From Gammaproteobacteria bacterium (lineage in GTDB: Bacteria > Pseudomonadota > Gammaproteobacteria > Eutrophobiales > Eutrophobiaceae), in NCBI GenBank assembly GCA_028281365.1, contig JANQJZ010000056.1, positions 1 to 61,226 on the forward strand: a stretch of 61,226 nucleotides of DNA, read 5' to 3'. How positions within the stretch are numbered: the stretch's first letter is position 1; the number at the start of each line of letters is the position of its first letter. Made by a program: the position numbers and the translations under genes. Under the pieces are notes generated by a model, which worked only from the letters and a program-made list of their open reading frames with translations, ran no database searches and was not told where the DNA came from. This document shows, in pieces, positions 55,627-61,226 of the stretch.

Positions 55627-56073
55627 ATGAAATTACCTGAATTTAGCATTGAAGACCTTGCACAATTACGAATGACAGAGTGCCAAGGCACACTGATAGG
55701 GGGAATGGTTGTAGCATACAGTCTTGGATTAAGTCCGGAAGAATATGGTTACCGTATGATGACTTCCCAGCAGATACACTGGAACTCTTTTGCAGGTAAC
55801 TTAAATAAAATTGCCCATATTTTTGCCAAACATTATCAAACTACATACGATTTCGGTTCAGAACTAATAGTTACAATTAAAGATGATACCTTGCAATTCA
55901 AAATGCCCTCAATCACTAAAACGGCAGCTAAACAATTAGAACACTGGAACGCGGAGCCAGAAGCACTTGAAGCGGTACAACGTGGATTCTGGCGTGCACT
56001 TGAAACACATACAAATATGTCTGTATCTCTGGATTTTGCTTCCGATCAAGACACAGTAACTATTAATAACTGA
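55627..56073 (+). CDS. Unrecognised 148-residue protein in operon with HAD-RibK
   Basis: I do not recognise the family. It starts MKLPEFSIEDLAQLRM, has no signal peptide or membrane helix, contains a central stretch GGMVVAYSLGLSPEEYGYRMM and a C-terminal HWNAEPEALEAVQRGFW. One Cys only. A strong SD (GGAGG) sits 7 bases before the ATG, and the gene is 10 bases behind the HAD-RibK gene, so the two are probably co-transcribed and functionally linked. Codon use looks like that of its neighbour. Confidence 0.65.
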   Translation: MKLPEFSIEDLAQLRMTECQGTLIGGMVVAYSLGLSPEEYGYRMMTSQQIHWNSFAGNLNKIAHIFAKHYQTTYDFGSELIVTIKDDTLQFKMPSITKTAAKQLEHWNAEPEALEAVQRGFWRALETHTNMSVSLDFASDQDTVTINN

Positions 56074-56413
56074 TCAAGAAACTCTGTAAAGCTACAACAA
56101 AGATATTATTTTTATTTCTCAGGGAGAATTATGACGATTCACTTTCTTTAGGAAACCCCATTATTATCCGTTGCCAAATTTTAACAACATAAATAAAGCT
56201 CTACTAAAATATTTTGCACAGTCCAGACTACGACAAGGAAAGGAATTTGGCGGTCAGATTTTAATGGCGTCGGTTTCGCATTATGCATGTTTGACACCGG
56301 ATTATCTAAGTCAATATGCCAATAGACTAACATACTTAAAGATCGGGTAACGGTACATTAATACGACAAAAAAACAGTAAGTGATTTTTAGCATGTTTGA
56401 AAGCATTGATATT
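56074..56413. other. Intergenic region before tRNA-Arg
   Basis: 340 bases with short frames only; nothing recognisable. The short frame starting near 56264 (MASVSHYACLTPDY) has no SD and is not supported. Confidence 0.5.
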
Positions 56414-56490
56414 TGGCGCGCCCGGCAGGACTCGAACCTGCAACCCTCGGGTTCGAAGCCCGATACTCTATCCAGTTGAGCTACAGGCGC
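56414..56490 (-). tRNA. tRNA-Arg(TCG)
   Basis: 77 bases including an encoded CCA (56416-56414). Acceptor GCGCCTG pairs with CGGGCGC (one G-T), anticodon stem TCGGG/CCCGA with loop CTTCGAA (anticodon TCG, reading CGA), T arm GCAGG-TTCGAGT-CCTGC. Confidence 0.97.
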
Positions 56491-56769
56491 GTAATGGATT
56501 TCGAGAGATAATTTATGATTCTATATCTTTTAAAAATACTTCGCACTGAGAATTCAGCCCAATGAAATTAACTCTTTTTTAAAATTTCTTTAATTATAAA
56601 AGGTGAAAGTTATCCTGTTGTGTCAAATGATACATCTAAAAGTCATCAGGAAAACCGGCGTGTTGTAAGTAGCTGATAACGCTAGAACTAGAAGTTTGTT
56701 ATGGGACAGTCCGGAACGTCAGTAATCGGCCATAAGTGGACAAAACATTTAAATATTATTAGTAAAATA

Positions 56770-57525
56770 TCAACCCATATACTCTGAAACCAAAACAAGA
56801 TCTTTAATCACAGATTGATACTCAACATACGTCTCGTGCTCTGTTGTTCGCCAATGAATACCCTCATTCTCTTTCATATAGGCATGATATTCAGGTGCGC
56901 CAGGGAACTTGATGTTATCCGCAACCACTAACGCGCCAGAACGCAACCATTGTTGCTGCAATATTAATTGTAAATCTGATAAATAAACCTCTTTGGCATG
57001 ATCTATAAAAGCGAGGTCAACTTTACTGGCAGCAAAATTATATTCATTGTTCAGAGACGTTATCGTCTTACCACCGTCACCAAGTGTACCAACAACTATT
57101 TTTATACGCTCGCCAATACCAGCATGCTCAAGGATTCGTCGTGCGATTTCTGCATTAGTCGCGTTGAATTCGATTGAAACAATTTCTGCCGACGGTGCCG
57201 CAATGGCCATACGCAATGCGCTATATCCACAATAAGTACCTAATTCAAGTATACATTGAGGATTAATGCGCGCGATGGCTGAATCAAGGATGACACCTTT
57301 CTCATCACCCACATTAATCAAAAAACTTTCGTTATAAGCATATTCATCAATTTTTTTGATAACGTCGACGGGGTTTCCAGACTCTGCATGCGCAATCACA
57401 TAATCAGCCAAACGTGCTTCTCGACCATCTCCAACTTGCCATTCTTTATTCAGATTTTTTATGCCAAACATCAGTCGCAAAAATGACCAACGTATAAAAG
57501 GAATTCTTCGCCATTTTGAAATCAT
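56770..57525 (-). CDS. Catechol-O-methyltransferase-like SAM methyltransferase
   Basis: 251 residues. ILELGTYCGYSALRMA is the SAM-binding motif I, VSIEFNATNAEIARRILEHAG the post-I strand and helix, VDLAFIDHAKEVYLSDL the metal/catalytic Asp region and LVVADNIKFPGAPEYHAYM the post-motif, with the NxxxPGA pattern typical of COMT. Family enzymes methylate catechol or other vicinal hydroxyls using Mg2+. The first ~25 residues are basic-hydrophobic (WRRIPFIRWSFLRLM), possibly a membrane tether. No obvious operon partner. Confidence 0.88.
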   Translation of the reverse strand: MISKWRRIPFIRWSFLRLMFGIKNLNKEWQVGDGREARLADYVIAHAESGNPVDVIKKIDEYAYNESFLINVGDEKGVILDSAIARINPQCILELGTYCGYSALRMAIAAPSAEIVSIEFNATNAEIARRILEHAGIGERIKIVVGTLGDGGKTITSLNNEYNFAASKVDLAFIDHAKEVYLSDLQLILQQQWLRSGALVVADNIKFPGAPEYHAYMKENEGIHWRTTEHETYVEYQSVIKDLVLVSEYMG

Positions 57526-57651
57526 AGTTAACTCTCATCGTGATTAAGAATCTACACAGATATGTTTTATATTAAAGTAATAATATAGCCTTTTGAGTAG
57601 AATAAATGGAAACTTGAAAATGCTTTAATTAAAAAGGTTAACCTAAAGTTA

Positions 57652-58752
57652 TTATTGTTTCATAGTATTTCCAACTAGAGAATCTTCCATTACAGATTTA
57701 AATTCTTGACTGAATTCTGTTTGAATATTCAACCCATTCCGTTCCAAAGTTAAATCTGATGAGTTATTAGATACTGAGCATGCAGGATACTTAACAGCCC
57801 CATCATGCATAATTATACAAGATACAAGAAGATTGTAATCCAGGGATGGCTGAGAGAAAAGCGAATTGTAATCTTCAGGTATTTTGTTAATAGGATATAC
57901 AGGGCAATTATAGTCATCAATAACTCTATATTCTTTAAATTCTTGTATTGTTTCAAGGGTGAGTCTTCTAAATATCAATAAGTCACTAAAATACTCCTGC
58001 TTAATTAATATTGGATACCAAGCGAGTGAATATTTTTCTTTATCGTAATTAAACAACCATATCAAATACATAATATTATTTAATTTAATAAATTTATTGT
58101 TCCTAAGTACTGACATTTCATAGCCACCGCCAAACAAATTGTTCAAATTGTGTAAAGATATAAACTCAATCCCTAACAAGTTTGCACTCATAGCTAGCAA
58201 ATGCATCGTATTGTCTAAATAACTGTTATCAAAATTCTTTTGTATTACAACACCTTTAAAATGATTTAAATAATTTTTGTATGTACTGCCAGTGCCTGAG
58301 ATTAGAAAATTATCACAGCCATCAACATCAATATTGTTTGCGTTATAACTACAAAAATTTATCTCGTTGTTATCTAAATTAATTTGTTTATTAATAATTG
58401 ATAAATCATTTCTATATTCAGGAGGAATATTTTTAATAGTTTCATCATTACAATCTATTATCGAATTTGTTTTACTTAATAAATTTTCAAATTTATTAAT
58501 ATAGTTAATCGCCTGGTCTTCTCGGCCAGCCCACTGAAGTGAAATAGTTGATGTAGGGAAATACGTCTTTTGCCTAAGATATGCAACAAAGTTATTAGAA
58601 CTTTCTGTACGGTATTGATTTATATTCCTTCTGCTTGGTAAATCTGTTTCGAAATTAATACCTAACTTGGAGAGATCTCTTTCGCCAGTCATCAGGACAT
58701 CGGAAAAACCAAATAGAATATTGTCTCTACAAAAAGATGCAATTAATGTCAT
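57652..58752 (-). CDS. AT-rich orphan protein of unknown function
   Basis: 366 residues, unrecognised. The start MTLIASFCRDNILFGFSDVLMTG resembles openings of Ntn-hydrolase-like proteins where Thr2 could be a nucleophile, but the rest gives no support. Asn/Ile-rich, with no signal peptide. Its codon use is much more AT-biased than its neighbours, which with its place between a tRNA and a broken tRNA suggests acquisition. Only a weak ribosome site is visible. Confidence 0.55.
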   Translation of the reverse strand: MTLIASFCRDNILFGFSDVLMTGERDLSKLGINFETDLPSRRNINQYRTESSNNFVAYLRQKTYFPTSTISLQWAGREDQAINYINKFENLLSKTNSIIDCNDETIKNIPPEYRNDLSIINKQINLDNNEINFCSYNANNIDVDGCDNFLISGTGSTYKNYLNHFKGVVIQKNFDNSYLDNTMHLLAMSANLLGIEFISLHNLNNLFGGGYEMSVLRNNKFIKLNNIMYLIWLFNYDKEKYSLAWYPILIKQEYFSDLLIFRRLTLETIQEFKEYRVIDDYNCPVYPINKIPEDYNSLFSQPSLDYNLLVSCIIMHDGAVKYPACSVSNNSSDLTLERNGLNIQTEFSQEFKSVMEDSLVGNTMKQ

Positions 58753-58809
58753 TTAGATACTAAATCTATGGGACAAGAAAATATTTAGCAAGTCTGAAAA
58801 CAAGAAAGA

Positions 58810-58926
58810 TGGCGCGCCCGGAAGGACTACTCCGCACATCCATGCGCTCTGCCCTATGGGCCAGCCTTCGGCTGTTCAAATTTGCTCCCGGCAAATTTGT
58901 CGAACCTCCGACCCCCTAGTTCGTAG
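58810..58926 (-). pseudogene. tRNA-Arg(ACG) remnant split by a hairpin-rich insertion
   Basis: Reading the minus strand, an anticodon loop CTACGAA (ACG), variable and T-arm sequence GGGGGTCGGAGG-TTCGA are present, then 73 foreign bases, then T-CCTTC, acceptor CGGGCGC and CCA. The 5' acceptor, the D arm and the 5' side of the anticodon stem are missing or unpaired. The 3' end matches tRNA-Arg(TCG) at 56414 in the acceptor. It cannot give a normal tRNA. Confidence 0.75.
58827..58899. repeat. 73-base array of four hairpins in the tRNA T loop
   Basis: Four consecutive inverted repeats: 58834-58847 (GCACAT/ATGCGC, one mismatch), 58851-58861 (GCCC-TAT-GGGC), 58862-58874 (CAGCC-TTC-GGCTG) and 58877-58899 (CAAATTTG-N7-CAAATTTG). 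GC-rich relative to the surroundings. It looks like a small mobile or palindromic repeat; no transposase is present nearby. Confidence 0.65.
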
Positions 58927-59180
58927 ATAGCTAGTCATTTTTATAAATACTCAACTATTACAATTTGTTAAAAACTTTTAATGTCCTATAAAAACTTACC
59001 GATAAGCGTTTTAAGTAACTGATTTTGCGGAAACAAGGTTAGTGCTATGGGACATATTTATTGTTCTGAAACAGAAATTGACCTATCTATAAATACTCTG
59101 CTCTTACCCACTAACCCCCTCATTTTATTATAAATTCATCTAATAATTTACATATTTATCATTTTTTGTAAACTTAATAG

Positions 59181-59208
59181 TTGACATTTATTATATATAT
59201 TGTATTAT
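59181..59208 (+). promoter_or_regulatory. Sigma-70-type promoter of the Fe-ADH gene
   Basis: TTGACA (59181-59186), 16-base spacer, TATTAT (59203-59208), about 68 bases before the ATG. The alternating A/T spacer (TTATATATAT) could include the operator of the TetR-family protein encoded next. Confidence 0.65.
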
Positions 59209-59275
59209 TTGTGACTATTCATATTACATATTTTAATTTTTTGTTAACTTTTGATTTACATTTAGGAGCAATTAA

Positions 59276-60484
59276 ATGCTAAGTACTCCAATTAGATATG
59301 CGCTTCGGGCACTTTCAACGTTTTACCCGCTGCAAAAACCTCTGGTTTTTTCTGGATCAGGGGCAACGCTTAAACTATCTGATTTGCTGCTCGCTGCTGG
59401 TCAAAAAAAACCGCTGCTTGTTACAGATAGTTTCCTTTTAGAAAATAATAAACTAGATCCCTTACTTGAACATTTAAATGCTCACGATTGCGAAGTGACA
59501 ATCTTTGACGGATCTATTCCCAATCCAACATTTACCGAAGTAGAAACCGGTCTTAAGCTGAGTATCGATAATAATTGCGATAGTGTTGTTGCCATAGGCG
59601 GTGGTTCAGTTATTGATGTTGCAAAGGTCATTGCTGCAGCTAGTACAAATAATGTCACTCTAAATAAACTGGCCGGCATACTTAAGGTTAAACAAACACC
59701 ATTACCCTTCTATGTCGTTCCAACCACATCAGGAACTGGTTCAGAGGTGACTAATGCAGCTGTTATTTCTGATACAAAGACTCATAAGAAACAGTTTTTT
59801 GTTGATCCTAAATATGTACCGATTGCAGCAGCTCTTGATCCGGAGTTATTAAAATCTTTACCGGCACATATGACTGCCGCGGTTGGTATGGATGCTCTCA
59901 CCCATGCGATTGAAGCCTATACATCTCGGAATAATTTTGCTGATACTGATCGTGATGCAGCGATGGCGATCAAATTACTCTTTGATTACTTACCGGTTGC
60001 CTATGCTGAAGGTGAAAACTTAAAGGCGCGTGAAATGGTAGCACAAGCTTCCTTTTTGGCAGGTTATGCCTTCTCTAAATCAAGTTTGGGCTATGTCCAT
60101 GCAATCTCACACCAGGTGAGTGCACATTATAATACGCCACACGGATTGACTAATGCCATCATACTGCCAAGGGTATTACGTTTTAATAAAAAAGTCTGTG
60201 CAGAGCATTTTGCCAAACTGGAAGTAATGCTGGGCGGTGACTCATCAGCAGATACAAATACACTTGCCGAACAATTCACGGTACGTGTTGATCAATTAGC
60301 AGAACAGACCGGTATCCCTGCCAACCTACCAGAACTGAAAGAAGAAGACTTTCGCAACATCGCTAAAGATGCACTCGCCGAGGCATGGCGTTCATACGCG
60401 GTACCAAAGGTTATGCGACGCAAGGATGTTGAAATGATTTTACATTCAATTTCTGTAGGTGATAGGAACGTATCATTCGCTTAA
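59276..60484 (+). CDS. Iron-containing alcohol dehydrogenase
   Basis: 402 residues. VVAIGGGSVIDVAK is the NAD(P) motif, TTSGTGSEVTNAAVI the next, and MDALTHAIEAYTS, then HGLTNAIILPRVLRF supply the His ligands of the metal (Fe or Zn). Family III alcohol dehydrogenases oxidise short to long alcohols or reduce aldehydes. AGGAGC precedes the ATG. It is followed by a TetR regulator and an aldehyde dehydrogenase, so it probably acts as the first step of an alcohol-to-acid pathway. Confidence 0.93.
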   Translation: MLSTPIRYALRALSTFYPLQKPLVFSGSGATLKLSDLLLAAGQKKPLLVTDSFLLENNKLDPLLEHLNAHDCEVTIFDGSIPNPTFTEVETGLKLSIDNNCDSVVAIGGGSVIDVAKVIAAASTNNVTLNKLAGILKVKQTPLPFYVVPTTSGTGSEVTNAAVISDTKTHKKQFFVDPKYVPIAAALDPELLKSLPAHMTAAVGMDALTHAIEAYTSRNNFADTDRDAAMAIKLLFDYLPVAYAEGENLKAREMVAQASFLAGYAFSKSSLGYVHAISHQVSAHYNTPHGLTNAIILPRVLRFNKKVCAEHFAKLEVMLGGDSSADTNTLAEQFTVRVDQLAEQTGIPANLPELKEEDFRNIAKDALAEAWRSYAVPKVMRRKDVEMILHSISVGDRNVSFA

Positions 60485-60498
60485 AGCGGGAGAAAAAA

Positions 60499-61056
60499 AT
60501 GTTAGATACAGTAAAAAACGAAAATGAAAAAGCCAAAGATATTCTTGCAACATTTGCTCAATATGGATTTAAAAAAACATCTATGAAAGACATCGCGCGT
60601 GCAATGGGTGTTTCAAGACAATCGATATATAAAAAATTTGGTTCCAAGGAAAAATGTTATGAATGGAGTATTCATACTTATCTATCCGGTATGTATTCAA
60701 AAATTTTTACTGATTTAAACAATGATGATATTCCACCATTAAAAACTCTTATTAACGTTTTCGATACTTTCATCGGCCAAGCAATAGACATCGTTAACAA
60801 TTCACATGGGACAGAAGTTTTTAATGATGCGTTGAAAGCTACACATGCTTCTCAAGAAGACTGGCCATTACGATATAGAACCAGACTGGCTGAATTTCTC
60901 GAACGTCACAATTACGCATCAAGCGATAAAGCACTGGGAATGGCCTTCGCACTTATATCAGCAGGTAAAGGCCTGCTTCTCGAAGAAACATCCAGAAGCC
61001 AATTCCTTGAAGACATGACATTGATTATCGAAAGCATAGTTGTACAAGATAATTAA
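60499..61056 (+). CDS. TetR-family regulator
   Basis: 185 residues. An N-terminal HTH at about residues 12-58: ILATFAQYGFKKTSMKDIARAMGVSRQSIYKKFGSKEKCYEW (core seen as DIARAMGVSRQSIYKKFGSK). The ligand domain has no features I can assign. GGGAG precedes the ATG and the gene begins 14 bases after the Fe-ADH stop, so it is probably in one operon with it and self-regulated. The inducer may be an alcohol or aldehyde substrate of the flanking enzymes. Confidence 0.92.
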   Translation: MLDTVKNENEKAKDILATFAQYGFKKTSMKDIARAMGVSRQSIYKKFGSKEKCYEWSIHTYLSGMYSKIFTDLNNDDIPPLKTLINVFDTFIGQAIDIVNNSHGTEVFNDALKATHASQEDWPLRYRTRLAEFLERHNYASSDKALGMAFALISAGKGLLLEETSRSQFLEDMTLIIESIVVQDN

Positions 61057-61098
61057 AAGATTACTTAATTTTAAACAAACCTATTTAGGAGAATAACC

Positions 61099-61226
61099 AT
61101 GACCAATGTAGTAAATGCTTCATTTGAAAGCCCCCCGTCTCAGTCACAACTCAAGAATGATTTTGAGACGATGAAAACTGCTTATAACAGTGTTCCATAC
61201 CCAAACTATAAAGATCGAAAAGAGAA
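61099..61226 (+). CDS. Aldehyde dehydrogenase, N-terminal part only
   Basis: 128 bases at the window edge, open after ATG 61099 with AGGAG upstream. The visible residues (LKNDFETMKTAYNSVPYPNYKDRKE in part: NDFETMKTAYNS and PYPNYKDRK) match the N terminus of aldehyde dehydrogenases of the coniferyl-aldehyde type, which begin with a helix and PYPS-x-x-R. No catalytic residue is in view. Placement after Fe-ADH and TetR supports the call. Confidence 0.7.
   Translation, partial: MTNVVNASFESPPSQSQLKNDFETMKTAYNSVPYPNYKDRKE

Noticed and set aside
56101-56350. Short frames in the gap before tRNA-Arg
   Set aside because: They are under 30 codons with stops in every phase and no family resemblance.
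56414-58830. A genomic island bounded by direct repeats TGGCGCGCCCGG-x-AGGACT
   Set aside because: The two repeats are the 3' ends of two tRNA-Arg species, which are similar anyway, and no integrase is present.

Overview
The window reads as chromosome of a low-GC gammaproteobacterium, probably marine or sedimentary. The basis is gene content: cbb3 oxidase with an Fnr/Anr-type regulator, PqiABC, OmpW, DUF1302/DUF1329 proteins, a LEPR-XLL giant protein and a gammaproteobacterial tRNA-Arg. No rRNA, CRISPR array, integrase or complete insertion sequence was seen. All assignments come from reading the sequence; no database search was run.

1-13 kb is a micro-oxic respiration block. It holds the 5' end of a giant secreted protein (minus strand), a Bcp-type peroxiredoxin, then ccoN-ccoO-ccoQ-ccoP-ccoG-ccoH on the minus strand, OmpW and a DUF6455 protein, ccoI-ccoS on the plus strand, a TauE/SafE-like membrane protein, fnr and an arsenate reductase. 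A perfect Fnr box lies between the DUF6455 gene and ccoI.

13-20.5 kb is an envelope lipid-transport operon on the minus strand: pqiA-pqiB-pqiC, a LolA-like protein and an RND permease carrying a C-terminal cyclic-nucleotide-binding domain.

21-50 kb is rich in one-carbon and catabolic genes: folD, a two-gene NAD-linked formate dehydrogenase followed by the wreck of an lpd gene, ubiX, an NTF2-like protein, an M20 amidohydrolase, gcvH-gcvP, gcvT, an XRE-cupin regulator, a CobW GTPase with a Cys-rich partner, a NodB-type deacetylase, a protein of three fused RidA-like domains, a ubiD decarboxylase, formimidoyltransferase and cyclodeaminase genes, and two AhpD-family genes. One AhpD gene is interrupted by an in-frame TGA that has the features of a selenocysteine codon (C-x-x-U motif and a SECIS-like hairpin). 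Interleaved with these are DUF1302, DUF1329, RND and YCF48 genes, a module associated with hydrophobic compounds at the envelope. Together GcvHPT, FtcD, cyclodeaminase, FolD and formate dehydrogenase could oxidise C1 units from glycine and formimino groups to CO2; UbiX would supply prenyl-FMN to UbiD.

54-61 kb holds a HAD phosphatase fused to an archaeal-type CTP-dependent riboflavin kinase domain with an unrecognised partner gene, tRNA-Arg(TCG), an O-methyltransferase, an AT-rich orphan, a broken tRNA-Arg(ACG) carrying a 73-nt array of hairpins in its T loop, and an Fe-alcohol dehydrogenase / TetR / aldehyde dehydrogenase set that runs off the end.

The most system-like signal is a family of five promoter-like elements (29449, 29559, 42558, 54312 on plus; 46545 on minus). 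All share a -35-like hexamer, CAAG-N3-CTT at a fixed +7 offset, and a -10-like hexamer. They sit upstream of gcvHP, HAD-RibK, the DUF1329 operon and a possible non-coding transcript, suggesting one regulon across the 29-55 kb catabolic region.
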